Assembly (NCBI GenBank): GCA_051002235.1
Contig: JBPCMN010000034.1
Location: forward strand, 1 to 64,000
DNA from: JBPCMN01 sp013695115
GTDB lineage: Bacteria > Actinomycetota > Acidimicrobiia > IMCC26256 > JACDBD01
Length of the DNA: 64,000 bases
Direction: 5' to 3'
Shown one piece after another: positions 33,493 through 42,008 of the stretch. Both the position numbers and the translations under genes were made by a program. Position 1 is the first letter of the stretch. Each line of letters begins with the position of its first letter. The notes beneath the pieces are model-generated. The model was not told the origin of the DNA. It saw only the letters and a program-made list of their open reading frames with translations, and did no database searches.

Positions 33493-33855
33493 CTACTTGG
33501 TGGGGAGGGTGCTGACGACGCCGGTCAGCCGGGTCCGCATCGCCGGGCTGGCGGCACCGTTGATGTCGAGGCGGGAACCGCCGTCAGCCGCCACCGCGGT
33601 GATGTTGAGCGTCTCCTCCTCCTTCACCAGCAGCACGAGAAAGCCGACTCAGGTCAACAGGCCGGCGACGATGCCGGTGATCAGGGCCCACTGGGGCATG
33701 AACTTGCGCGTGAACACGACCGAGGTGGGGCTCGTCGGGACCATCGTGTAGCCGGGCACGCCCGCCAGCCCGGTCGTGATCGACTGGATGACTTCCTCGG
33801 GCTTTCCGGGAACGTTTGCCGTCTGGACGTGCTGCTGGCCGGCTCCGGTTTCCAT
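33493..33855 (-). pseudogene. Small membrane protein interrupted by an in-frame UGA
   Basis: ATG 33855 starts a protein of 119 codons plus one internal stop. The first 68 residues contain SITTGLAGVPGYTMVPTS and the start of a membrane helix (WALITGIVAGLLT). TGA at 33649-33651 interrupts that helix. Without any frame change the sequence continues VGFLVLLVKEEETLNITAV and ends SPAMRTRLTGVVSTLPTK at 33493. The downstream half is clearly coding and completes the helix. A single base change, sequencing error or UGA read-through are the options. Confidence 0.6.
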
Positions 33856-33931
33856 TATTCGATTGCCTCCCCTGGCGCACCGCCGGATGGCGGTGTCTAG
33901 CCGATCGCGCGCGTTGCTTCAAGAGCGCCGA

Positions 33932-33937
33932 TAGGTT
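33932..33937 (+). promoter_or_regulatory. Leaderless-type -10 of the LLM gene
   Basis: TAGGTT, six bases before ATG 33944. Confidence 0.6.
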
Positions 33938-33943
33938 GACGCG

Positions 33944-34855
33944 ATGCGCGTCGGGGTCTCGCTCCGGACCAGCTTCGTTACCGACGACGTGCGCCTCGGC
34001 GCTCGCTGGGTCGTCGAGCGGGCCCGGGCCGCATGGGACGCGGAGCTCGACTCGCTGTTCGTCGGCGACCACCACGTCACGCCGGTGCCCTACTACCAGA
34101 ACACCCCGATGCTGGGCCGGTTGCTGGCGGAGTGGGGCGACCGGCCGTTCGGAGCGCTGTTCCTGTTGCCGCTGTGGAACCCGGTGCTGGTCGCCGAGCA
34201 GGTCGGGACACTGGCCACGTTCGCGCCCGGGCGTTTCATTCTGCCGTGCGCCGTCGGTGGGGGCGAGCAGCAGTTCGCGGGGATGGGGGTCGACCATCGC
34301 CGCCGCCCGTCGCACTTCGAGGCCGGCCTCGACATCGTCCGTCGCCTGCTGGCGGGCGAGACCGTGAGCGCCGACGGCCCCTGCCGGGTGCGCGAGGCCC
34401 GCATCTCGCCGATCCCGCCCGAGCCGGTGGAGGTGTGGATCGGCGGGACGGCCGAGCCCGCGGTCGACCGTGCCGCCCGCCTCGGGGACGGGTTCCTCGC
34501 CAACGCCGACCCCACTCCGGCCCAGGCCCGCGAGTTGCTGGACCTGTACCGCGAACGCGCCGCCGCGCACGACCGGGAGCCGACTGCATTCGCGATCCGG
34601 CGCGACATCCACGTCGGCGCGGACGACGCCGACGCCGAAGCGGTGGCCGGGCCGGTCGTGGCGGGCGGCTACCGCGGCTTCGACCCGTCGGCGTGTACGT
34701 ACGGCGGTGTCGAGCAGGTGGCCGAACGGTTCCGCGAGTACGCGGCGATGGGGTACACCGACGTGATCGTTCGCCACCTCGCCGAGGACCACGCCGAGGT
34801 GCTGAAGAGCTTCGAGCGCCTCGCCGAGGTCAGGCGGTTGGTAAGGGACGCTTAG
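33944..34855 (+). CDS. LLM-class flavin-dependent oxidoreductase
   Basis: A 303-residue luciferase-like TIM-barrel protein using FMN or F420. Visible segments are MRVGVSLRTSF, SLFVGDHHVTPVPYYQNTP, LVAEQVGTLATFAPGRFIL, GGGEQQFAGMGV and VEVWIGGTAEPAVDRAARLG. The distinction between F420 and FMN use cannot be made by eye. The start ATG is leaderless-type. The stop overlaps the convergent TetR stop by four bases. Confidence 0.88.
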   Translation: MRVGVSLRTSFVTDDVRLGARWVVERARAAWDAELDSLFVGDHHVTPVPYYQNTPMLGRLLAEWGDRPFGALFLLPLWNPVLVAEQVGTLATFAPGRFILPCAVGGGEQQFAGMGVDHRRRPSHFEAGLDIVRRLLAGETVSADGPCRVREARISPIPPEPVEVWIGGTAEPAVDRAARLGDGFLANADPTPAQARELLDLYRERAAAHDREPTAFAIRRDIHVGADDADAEAVAGPVVAGGYRGFDPSACTYGGVEQVAERFREYAAMGYTDVIVRHLAEDHAEVLKSFERLAEVRRLVRDA

Positions 34856-35460
34856 CTGGGCGGGCGCAGGGCGGTGTCGAGCACCGAGAACGCCGCGACC
34901 GCCCGCCTCGAGTCCGGTTCGACACCGGCTTGGAGGTACGCCATCAGCAGCGCGAGGACGATCGACTCCAAGCCTTCGGAGAGCAGCACGGGGTCGACAT
35001 CGGCGCGCACCTCCCCGGTCTCTTGGGCCGCCGCCAGCTGCTCGGCGTTGTCGGCGACGATTCCCTTCAGCGACGGAATGTCGAGCAGCCGCCCGACGAC
35101 CTCGGGTTCGTGGCCGGCCAGGACCCGCCGGGCGAGGGGATGCTCGTCGAGCCGCTCGACGAGGGTGGCCACCAGCACGCCGAAGCGCTCGCGGATCGAT
35201 GCGTCCGGGAGGGCAGCCCGAGCCTTGTCGATCAGGGCGCCGGCGTCGGCGTCGACCGCCGCCTTGAACAGCGCCTCCTTCCCGGCGAAGTAGGCGTAGG
35301 CGGCCGCCGGGGTGAGGCCGGCCTCGCGGGCGATGTCGGAGACCGACGTGCGCCGGTACCCGTCGGCGGCGAAGCGGCGCACCGCGATCTCGAGCAGACG
35401 GGTCCGGGTGCGCTCACCCTTCCCGACCGCGACCGCCGCGGCGGCGAGGACGTCGGCCAT
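34852..35460 (-). CDS. TetR family transcriptional regulator
   Basis: A 202-residue regulator. The helix-turn-helix is RTRLLEIAVRRFAADGYRRT, then SVSDIAREAGLTPAAAYAYF and AGKEALFKAAVDA. The C-terminal domain, with DPVLLSEGLESIVLALLMAYL, is like those of regulators of lipid or aromatic metabolism. It is divergent from the AurF-like gene across 86 bp that hold a partial palindrome, so it probably controls that gene and itself. Confidence 0.9.
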   Translation of the reverse strand: MADVLAAAAVAVGKGERTRTRLLEIAVRRFAADGYRRTSVSDIAREAGLTPAAAYAYFAGKEALFKAAVDADAGALIDKARAALPDASIRERFGVLVATLVERLDEHPLARRVLAGHEPEVVGRLLDIPSLKGIVADNAEQLAAAQETGEVRADVDPVLLSEGLESIVLALLMAYLQAGVEPDSRRAVAAFSVLDTALRPPS

Positions 35461-35492
35461 GGGTGCATTCTGCCAGGTCAGGCGGGTGTTTT

Positions 35493-35512
35493 CGAGGATT
35501 TGATGATTCTCG
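35493..35512. promoter_or_regulatory. Partial palindrome, candidate operator
   Basis: CGAG-GAT-TTGATG-ATT-CTCG, 12 of 20 positions symmetric, in an unusually A/T-rich stretch next to the -35 of the AurF-like gene. Confidence 0.35.
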
Positions 35513-35540
35513 TTGATTTGTCGATTTGGTGGGGTAGAGT
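35513..35540 (+). promoter_or_regulatory. Promoter of the AurF-like gene
   Basis: TTGATT, a 16-base spacer and TAGAGT, which ends six bases before ATG 35547. It is one of two leaderless-type promoters here with a recognisable -35. Confidence 0.6.
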
Positions 35541-35546
35541 GACCTC

Positions 35547-36533
35547 ATGACCGCAACTGCGACTGCGACCCCCACCACAACCCCCAGGACCGCCTCCGAC
35601 CGCATCGGACGACTGTCGACCGCGTCGGTCCGCAAGGTGCTGGAGCCCGAGGAGCTGTTCGACTGGTCCTCGCTCGGTGCCGGCCAGGTCATCGGCGACG
35701 AGCTGCTCACCACCCGCGGCCTCGATCTCGATCTCGACGCCGAGACCAAGGCCCGTCTCTCCCGCGAGGAAGTGGCGGCCATGCTCGAGATGGGGATCCG
35801 CTTCGAAGCCGTCCTCAACTCCGGCTTCGCGCTCCAGATCGCCGAGTGCCGCGACGTCTCCGATCCTCGGGTCACCTACATGCTCCACGAGATCGCCGAA
35901 GAGACCCGCCATCAACGCGCCTTCATCCGCCTGGTCGAGGAGCTCGCCCCCCGAGCGAAGAACCCGCTCGCCCGGGGCGTGTTCGACCGGATCGCCACGT
36001 TCAACATCCGACGCTTCATCAAGATGCCGGCGTTCCTCATGGTGCTGGTGCTGGCGGGTGAGGAGATCCCCGACCTGCTCCAGAAGCTCGCGTCGGAGCA
36101 CCCCGACACCGACCCCCTGCTGAGGGACGTGAACCGCTACCACCGTCAGGAGGAGTCGCGGCACCTGTCGTTCGCCCGCACGACTCTGCCCGAGCTCTAC
36201 GGCCGGGCGGGCCGGCTCCAGCGGCTCCGCGTCCGCTACTTCGCTCCGCTCATCATCGGCGGGCTGTTCGCGACGTTCGTGCACCCGGGTGTGTACGCCT
36301 CGGTCGGCCTGCCCGGGTTCAAGACCTGGCGGGCGGTGAACCGCTCACCCGAGCGGATCGCGGTCCGGCATTGCGCGACCCGCAACATCCTGAAGGCGCT
36401 GCTCGACGCCGGGATCTTCAAGCGCGGCCGGATCCCGCGCGGTTGGCGGAAGCTGTGCGGCGTCGACCGCCACGGCGAGCCGATCCCGGGTGACGTGGCC
36501 CTCCCCGGCGACGTCGACGTGGCCGCCGCCTGA
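35547..36533 (+). CDS. AurF-like diiron oxygenase
   Basis: A 328-residue protein of the p-aminobenzoate N-oxygenase (AurF) type ferritin-like family. Iron-ligand patterns are visible: the helix around IRFEAVLNSGFALQIAE, HEIAEETRHQRAFIRL (ExxRH), LVLAGEEIPDLLQ and RYHRQEESRHLSFAR (ExxxH). The first ~18 residues are Thr/Ala-rich. The substrate is unknown; members oxidise aryl amines or act in lipid metabolism. It is divergent from TetR. Confidence 0.82.
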   Translation: MTATATATPTTTPRTASDRIGRLSTASVRKVLEPEELFDWSSLGAGQVIGDELLTTRGLDLDLDAETKARLSREEVAAMLEMGIRFEAVLNSGFALQIAECRDVSDPRVTYMLHEIAEETRHQRAFIRLVEELAPRAKNPLARGVFDRIATFNIRRFIKMPAFLMVLVLAGEEIPDLLQKLASEHPDTDPLLRDVNRYHRQEESRHLSFARTTLPELYGRAGRLQRLRVRYFAPLIIGGLFATFVHPGVYASVGLPGFKTWRAVNRSPERIAVRHCATRNILKALLDAGIFKRGRIPRGWRKLCGVDRHGEPIPGDVALPGDVDVAAA

Positions 36534-36537
36534 GGCG

Positions 36538-36855
36538 CTAGCGGCCGGCCCGCCTGAGCTTGTAGCGGGCGAGCTTCTCGACCCGGGCGATGTGCTCGGG
36601 GGACCGACGGAACCGCCACGCCATGTCCTGGGGGCGGGCGCCCTGCTCTCGCCACTTCAAGACCCGCCGCTCCAGCGGGGTGAGGCTGTCGTCACGGGTC
36701 ACCGCGGCCCGCTCGTGGGGGGCGCCCGCGAGCAGCGCGACCCGCTTCACGAACCCGGGACTACGACGGAACTTGCGGGCGATCGCGGCGTCGTCGAGGC
36801 CGGCTTCTCGTAGCGCGAGCACGCGGCGTTCGATCGGCCGGAGGTCCTTCGTCAT
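36538..36855 (-). CDS. Small protein with duplicated helix-turn-helix motif
   Basis: A 105-residue protein made of two similar ~42-residue halves: LRPIERRVLALREAGLDDAA then IARKFRRSPGFVKRV, and LTPLERRVLKWREQGARPQD then MAWRFRRSPEHIARV. Each resembles a sigma-70 region 4 or LuxR-type HTH, so the protein may bind DNA as a built-in dimer. The start is ATG 36855 (GTG 36861 is possible). It ends four bases after the convergent AurF-like gene. No family name is recognised. Confidence 0.65.
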   Translation of the reverse strand: MTKDLRPIERRVLALREAGLDDAAIARKFRRSPGFVKRVALLAGAPHERAAVTRDDSLTPLERRVLKWREQGARPQDMAWRFRRSPEHIARVEKLARYKLRRAGR

Positions 36856-36888
36856 CGCCACCGGCCCATGATGCCACCCCGTTGCTAC

Positions 36889-38433
36889 TCATTCGCTGAG
36901 CGCCAGGTCCTCCAGCACCGCCATGGCGGCGTTACGACCGTTGATTCCGATGACCGACCCACCCGGGTGGGTGGCGGCGCCGCACAGGTAGAGGCCGGGG
37001 ATCGGTGTGCGCGGCGCGAAGCGCCGTTCCCACATCTGGTCGGGCAGGCATTCCCCCTGGAAGATGTGGCCGCCGGTGAGCCCGATGCGCGCTTCGACGT
37101 CGGGTGGTCCCAGCACCTGGCGTTCCTCTACGCAGTCGGCGACGTCGGGGGCGAAGCGGGCGATGACGGCGAGGGCGAGATCGCCGATCTCGTCCCGCCG
37201 GTCGTCCCATCCCCCCTCGGCGAGCTCGTACGGCGCGTACTGCGCGAACACGCTCATCAGGTGGCGGTCCGGCGGCGCGACCGATGGGTCATAGGGAGTC
37301 TGGAAGTAGACCTCGCACCACTCGACTGCGGGCTCGCCCCGCCGGCTCGCCTCGAACGCGGCCTGGGTGTGAGCGATGCTGCGGCCGATCTCGACCTGGG
37401 CCCGGTACACGTGGTCGGGACGGTCGGGAGCGGCGGTGAACGTGGGCAGGCGGGTGAGCGCGCAGTTGACCTTCAACACCGGGCTCTGGCAGCGCCACTC
37501 GTCGACGCGGGTCCGGAAGTCCGCCGGCACGTGGGCATCGCCGCAGAGGGCGAGCGTCCGCTTGGGGTCGGCGTTCGACACGACCGTCGCCGCCTCGATG
37601 CGATCCCCGCCCGCGAGCTCGACGCCTTCACCGGGGCGGATGGCCGCCACCGGCGCGCCCGCCGCGACCGCCGCGCCCGCATCGCGGGCGGCGTCGGCGA
37701 TGCAGAACGAGATGCGACCCATCCCCCCCTCGACGTAGCTCCAGCCGCCGAGGAGGCCGAGGGAGTGGAGAGCATGGATCCAGGCGGTGCCCGGATCACG
37801 GGGCCCCGCGGCCGTGCCGATGATGCCCTGGCCGTGGAGCGCGGTGCGGAGACGTTCGTCGCCGACGTGGCGTTCGATCACGTCGGCGATCGGCGCGTCG
37901 CCCAGCACGACGTCGCGCCCCTCGGCGTCGTCGCCGAGTAGCGCGTCGAGCTCGGCGCGCGACGGCGCGTCGCCGATCCAGGTGTCGCGGGGCCCGGTGC
38001 GCAACGCCGCCCGGATGCGGCCGAAGATCGCCTGGTAGGCGAGGAACCCGTCGGCGTCGCGGGGCGAGAAGGCGTCGAGTTCGGCGCGCGTGCGCGCCGG
38101 GTCGAGCCATTGCGTGAGTGACGTCCCGTCCTCGAACGGCGTCCACTGGGTGGGGTCGGCGACGAACGTGCGGTAGCCGTAGCTCGCCAACGCGAGCTCA
38201 TCGATCACGAGCGGGTGCAGTAGGCCGACCAGGTAGGCGCACGGGCTCACGACGTAGCGGGGATCGCCGAAGGGCTGCTCGAGGGTGCAGGCGCCGCCGA
38301 GCTGCTCCCGGCGCTCAAGGACGAGCACGGAGCGGCCCGCGCGGGCCAGGTACGCGGCCGCGGTGAGGCCGTTGTGCCCGCCGCCGACGACAACTACGTC
38401 CCAGCGCCGCCGGACCAGTTCGTCGAGCGGCAT
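36889..38433 (-). CDS. Phytoene-desaturase/PYROXD2-like FAD oxidoreductase
   Basis: A 514-residue flavoprotein. The dinucleotide motif VVVVGGGHNGLTAAAYLARA is followed by VLVLERREQLGGACT. The C-terminal FAD signature is IPGLYLCGAATHPGGSV then GINGRNAAMAV. This matches the carotenoid-oxidase/phytoene dehydrogenase group, which includes PYROXD2-like proteins, rather than a biosynthetic CrtI; no carotenoid genes are adjacent. ATG 38433 lies 12 bases after the lipoprotein hydrolase gene, so it is probably the last large gene of that operon. Confidence 0.82.
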   Translation of the reverse strand: MPLDELVRRRWDVVVVGGGHNGLTAAAYLARAGRSVLVLERREQLGGACTLEQPFGDPRYVVSPCAYLVGLLHPLVIDELALASYGYRTFVADPTQWTPFEDGTSLTQWLDPARTRAELDAFSPRDADGFLAYQAIFGRIRAALRTGPRDTWIGDAPSRAELDALLGDDAEGRDVVLGDAPIADVIERHVGDERLRTALHGQGIIGTAAGPRDPGTAWIHALHSLGLLGGWSYVEGGMGRISFCIADAARDAGAAVAAGAPVAAIRPGEGVELAGGDRIEAATVVSNADPKRTLALCGDAHVPADFRTRVDEWRCQSPVLKVNCALTRLPTFTAAPDRPDHVYRAQVEIGRSIAHTQAAFEASRRGEPAVEWCEVYFQTPYDPSVAPPDRHLMSVFAQYAPYELAEGGWDDRRDEIGDLALAVIARFAPDVADCVEERQVLGPPDVEARIGLTGGHIFQGECLPDQMWERRFAPRTPIPGLYLCGAATHPGGSVIGINGRNAAMAVLEDLALSE

Positions 38434-38445
38434 GGTCCGGTGCGG

Positions 38446-39411
38446 TCAGCCTTCGTGTTCGAGGGTGGCGGTCCCGGGGACCATCGCGTCGGTCAGCAAT
38501 CGGTCGATCGCACTGTCGTCCTCGTACAGGAAGCCGTTCCAGAAGTCGACCGTGACGGTGACGACGAGCTCGTCGGCGGGGTCGTCGTCGTCCTGGAACG
38601 GTGCCGAGTGGAGAGCGCGCTCGATCGTCCAGAGGTACTTGGGCGGGCTCGCCATGCTGTACGGGTCGCGGCCGCTGTTGTCGGCGTTGCCCGCGATGAC
38701 CATCAGCGGGACCGGGGGCCACTCGAACTCGCCTTCGAAGTCGAGCAGCATCCCCGCCATGACGAGGGCGGCGTCGACGCGGTCGTCGCGGCAGCAGCTG
38801 TTGAAGCCGATGCCGTAGACGGTTGCTCCGCCTAACGACAAGCCGGCGACGCCGACGTGGTCGGCGGCGACCAGGCCGGCCAGCGGGCCCTCGTCGCCCT
38901 CGCTGCGCGCCAGCACCTCGTCGATGACGAAGCTCATGTCGCCGGGCTGGTTGTTGTAGTCGGCGATGACCTGCATCGGCACCTGGTTGCTCGTGAGCGG
39001 GAACAGCGGGACCGCGACCACATAGCCGGCCGACGCCCACCCGGTCGTGAGCTCGGTGAACTTGTCCGGGTTCCCGGTGAGGCCGTGGGCCAGCACGATC
39101 AGCGGGAACGGGCCGTCCCCCTGGGGGTAGTGGATCGTGGTGACGAGCGTGCGCGAGGGTCCGCTCCCCTGGCCGTCGGGCGTCTCGGTCGGACGCGAGT
39201 CGTCGACGTAGGTCTCGCTCAGCGCGGCCACTTGATACGTCCCGGGCGCGGCCGCGGTCGGGAGGTCTTGTTCGACGTCCCCCGGCGAGGGCGGCACCGA
39301 GGACGACCCGCCGTCGTCGTCGTCACCGCACGCCCCGACCACCGCGAGCAGGGCGACGATCAGGAAGATGGTGGCGCGGCGCACGCCTCCAGTCTGACGT
39401 GTCGGGCTCAC
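38446..39411 (-). CDS. Lipoprotein alpha/beta hydrolase, copy A
   Basis: A 321-residue putative lipoprotein: signal helix IFLIVALLAVVGAC with C28 as lipidation site, then an acidic/Ser linker. The hydrolase fold has LIVLAHGLTGNPDKF (oxyanion region) and the nucleophile elbow GVAGLSLGGATVYG. A conserved NSCCRDDRVDAALVMAG and DDDDPADELV are shared with the paralogue at 42009. GTG 39411 overlaps the ATPase stop as GTGA. GTG 39384, six bases after CAGACT, is an alternative also seen in the paralogue. Confidence 0.8.
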   Translation of the reverse strand: MSPTRQTGGVRRATIFLIVALLAVVGACGDDDDGGSSSVPPSPGDVEQDLPTAAAPGTYQVAALSETYVDDSRPTETPDGQGSGPSRTLVTTIHYPQGDGPFPLIVLAHGLTGNPDKFTELTTGWASAGYVVAVPLFPLTSNQVPMQVIADYNNQPGDMSFVIDEVLARSEGDEGPLAGLVAADHVGVAGLSLGGATVYGIGFNSCCRDDRVDAALVMAGMLLDFEGEFEWPPVPLMVIAGNADNSGRDPYSMASPPKYLWTIERALHSAPFQDDDDPADELVVTVTVDFWNGFLYEDDSAIDRLLTDAMVPGTATLEHEG

Positions 39412-40151
39412 AAGCGGCCGGCGGCGATGATCCGTTTCAGGAACGCGGCGGTGCGCGGGTTGGCCGGCTCGGTGAAGATCTGCTCGGGCGGGCCCTGCTC
39501 GAGGATCGATCCTTCGTCGAGGAAGCAGACCTCGGTGGCGATGTCGCGGGCGAAGCTCATCTCGTGGGTAGCGAGCAGCATCGTCATGCCCTCGGTCGCG
39601 AGCTCGCGGACGATCTCGAGTACTTCCGCCACCAACTCGGGGTCGAGCGCGCTGGTGATCTCGTCGAGCAGCATGAGCTTCGGCTGCATCGCCAAGGCCC
39701 GCGCGATAGCCACCCGCTGCTGCTGACCGCCGGAGAGGCGGTCGGGGTACTCCCCCGCCTTGTCGGCGAGACCGATCCGATCGAGCAGGCGGGTGGCGCG
39801 CTCGCGAGCTTCGGCGCGCGGCAGGCCGAGCACCTCCCGGGGGCCGAGGGCCACGTTGCGGAGCACGGTCATGTGGGGGAAGAGGTTGAAGTTCTGGAAG
39901 ACGATCCCGACTTCTCGCCGGAGCCGGTTGAGGGCGAAGTCATCCTGGAGCACGGGCCGGTTGTCGACGGTGATAGTGCCGGCGTCGACGGCCTCGAGAC
40001 CGTTGATGCAGCGGAGCAGGGTCGACTTTCCCGACCCCGACGCGCCGATGACGCAGACCACCTCGTGCTCGTCGACGTTCAGGTCGACACCCTGGAGCAC
40101 GAGGTTCTTCCCGAACCGCTTCTCCACCGCGCTGATCTCGAGAAACGCCAT
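39408..40151 (-). CDS. Polar amino-acid ABC transporter ATPase
   Basis: A 247-residue GlnQ/HisP-type ATPase. Walker A is GASGSGKSTLLRCINGLE and the Q-loop VFQNFNLFPHMTVLRNV. The signature is LSGGQQQRVAIARALAM, Walker B LMLLDEITSALDPELV and the H-loop LLATHEMSFA. The NLFPHMTVLRN and DEITSALDPELV sequences are specific for polar amino-acid transporters. ATG 40151 overlaps the permease stop by ATGA. Confidence 0.93.
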   Translation of the reverse strand: MAFLEISAVEKRFGKNLVLQGVDLNVDEHEVVCVIGASGSGKSTLLRCINGLEAVDAGTITVDNRPVLQDDFALNRLRREVGIVFQNFNLFPHMTVLRNVALGPREVLGLPRAEARERATRLLDRIGLADKAGEYPDRLSGGQQQRVAIARALAMQPKLMLLDEITSALDPELVAEVLEIVRELATEGMTMLLATHEMSFARDIATEVCFLDEGSILEQGPPEQIFTEPANPRTAAFLKRIIAAGRL

Positions 40152-41011
40152 CACGCCACCGCCTGGAGACGGCGCTGGTCGCGCTTGACGAGGTAGTCGG
40201 TGAGCCGGGTCATCGGGACAGTGATCACCACGAAGCAGATCCCGAGCCCGACCACCGACGAGAGGTTGAAGTTGTTGCCGGCATAGATGCGGGCGCGGTT
40301 GAAGCCCTCGAGCAGCCCGAGGACGTTGATGAGGGCGGTGTCCTTCTGGAGCCCGATGAAGTCGTTGAGCAGCGGCGGGATCACGCGCCGGACGGCCTGG
40401 GGAACGACGACGAAACGCATGGTCTGGCTGTACGAGAGACCCAGCGATCGCGCCGCCGCGGCCTGGCTCCAGTGCACGCTCTCGATCCCGGCCCGGTAGA
40501 CCTCGGCGACGTACGCGCCGTAGATGAGGGTGAGGGCGAGCACACCGAACCAGAACAGCTCGAGGTCCTCGAAGAACGAGATCCCCGTGAGCGGGAGCCC
40601 GAAACCGACCAGGTAGATCGTCACGATGGCGGGGAGCCCGCGGAACACGTCGATGTAGGCGATCGCGAGCCAGCGCACCGGCGCCGCGGCCTTTCCGGGA
40701 GCGAGGCGGGCGAGCACGACCACCAAGCCCCAGACGAGAACGAGGGCCTCCGCAACCACGAACAGCTTGATGTTCAGCCAGAAGCCCTTGCGGACGGAGG
40801 GGAAGCTGTCGCGCAGGTGCTCCCACGCGAAGAACGTGTCCCGGATGTCGCGCAGCCCGTTACGGGCCAGGTAGAGCGCCAGGAGCACCGCGAGGAGAAG
40901 ACCCAGCGCGAGACCGATCGTGGCGAGCACGCGCGCCGGCCGCAGCAGCCTGCGATCGGGGTTGGCGTCGTCGCTCAGGGCCAGCCGGCGCTCGGCCCGG
41001 CGCACGAGCAC
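40151..41011 (-). CDS. Polar amino-acid ABC transporter permease
   Basis: A 286-residue HisM-type permease. The EAA loop is AAAARSLGLSYSQTMRFVV followed by PQAVRRVIPPLLNDFIGLQK. GFWLNIKLFVVAEALVLVWG and DVFRGLPAIVTIYLVGFGLP are family-typical. GTG 41011 is the first standard start, but the frame stays open through 41012-41117 and encodes a further hydrophobic segment there. The true start may therefore be further upstream or obscured by an error. Confidence 0.85.
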   Translation of the reverse strand: MLVRRAERRLALSDDANPDRRLLRPARVLATIGLALGLLLAVLLALYLARNGLRDIRDTFFAWEHLRDSFPSVRKGFWLNIKLFVVAEALVLVWGLVVVLARLAPGKAAAPVRWLAIAYIDVFRGLPAIVTIYLVGFGLPLTGISFFEDLELFWFGVLALTLIYGAYVAEVYRAGIESVHWSQAAAARSLGLSYSQTMRFVVVPQAVRRVIPPLLNDFIGLQKDTALINVLGLLEGFNRARIYAGNNFNLSSVVGLGICFVVITVPMTRLTDYLVKRDQRRLQAVA

Positions 41012-41117
41012 GAGCGCCGCGATCGCGGGCAGGACCGTCAGGGTGGCGACCGAGACGATCGCCAGGACGAACGCGGTGACCGCGAGGCCGTCGCGCCGCT
41101 CCCCCTCGGCGCGGGTG

Positions 41118-41930
41118 TCAGATCTCGAGGTAGGGGACGTCGGCCGGGTCCTTCCCGAACTCGGGCGCCAGGAACTCCTCCGCCAGGGCGTCGATCGTGC
41201 CGTCGGCCTTCATCGCCTTCAGCTGCTTGTTCACCTTCTTCAGGAGGTCAGAGTCCTTCGGGAGCACCGCGCCGTACTTCTCGCCCACCTCGAACTGGCC
41301 GACGACCTCGAACTCCGAGCCCGACTGGCTTGCCTGCGCGAGCACGATGGTGGTGTCGAGCAGGACCGCGTCGACCTGATCGGCCTGGAGCGCGGCGAAC
41401 GCCTGCGTGGTCTCCTGGTACACCTGGGGCTCGTCGTCGGGCTTCAGCTCGTCCTCGAGGAACGTCTGGGCGGTCGTGGCCGACTGCACCCCCCACTGGA
41501 GCCCCTTGGCTGCTTCGGCGTCGGACACCTCGGTGCCCTGCTGCACGAGGATCCCCTGGTCGGAGTTGAAGTACGGGGTCGAGAAGTCGACGACCTTCCG
41601 CCGATCCTTCGTGATCGTGACCTGCGAGAGCGCAATGTCGAAGCCCTTGGCGTTGCCCGCGACCAGGGCGTCGAACGACACGTTCACCACGTTGACCCCG
41701 TCGTCGCGCCCGAGCCGCTCGGCCAGCTCCAGGGCGATGCCATACTCGAACCCTCCGCTGATGTCGTCGGGGTCGTCCCCGGTCCAGAAGCCCGGCGCGG
41801 GCAGGTTGGTGCCCACGGTGAGGACACCTTCCTCCTCGAAACCGCCGTCGCCGGAAGGAGCGGCGGGGGCGGGGGCGGCGAGCAGGGCGAGCGTGAGAGC
41901 GGCGGCGAGGGTGACGACGAGCTTGCGCAC
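41118..41930 (-). CDS. Amino-acid ABC transporter substrate-binding protein
   Basis: A 270-residue periplasmic-type binding protein (SBP_bac_3 family). The signal peptide LVVTLAAALTLALLAAPAPA has no lipobox cysteine, unlike most actinobacterial homologues. The mature domain has GGFEYGIALELAERLG, FDIALSQVTITKDRRKVVDF and the ligand-loop STPYFNSDQGILVQQG. GTG 41930 follows AGGAG by seven bases. It begins the transporter operon. Confidence 0.9.
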   Translation of the reverse strand: MRKLVVTLAAALTLALLAAPAPAAPSGDGGFEEEGVLTVGTNLPAPGFWTGDDPDDISGGFEYGIALELAERLGRDDGVNVVNVSFDALVAGNAKGFDIALSQVTITKDRRKVVDFSTPYFNSDQGILVQQGTEVSDAEAAKGLQWGVQSATTAQTFLEDELKPDDEPQVYQETTQAFAALQADQVDAVLLDTTIVLAQASQSGSEFEVVGQFEVGEKYGAVLPKDSDLLKKVNKQLKAMKADGTIDALAEEFLAPEFGKDPADVPYLEI

Positions 41931-42008
41931 GGGTGAACTCCTACCTCTCGATCGACTGACAGCGTGGGAATCTAGCCCCGGCCGGTCAGGGGTGCCCGGG
42001 CCGGGGCG

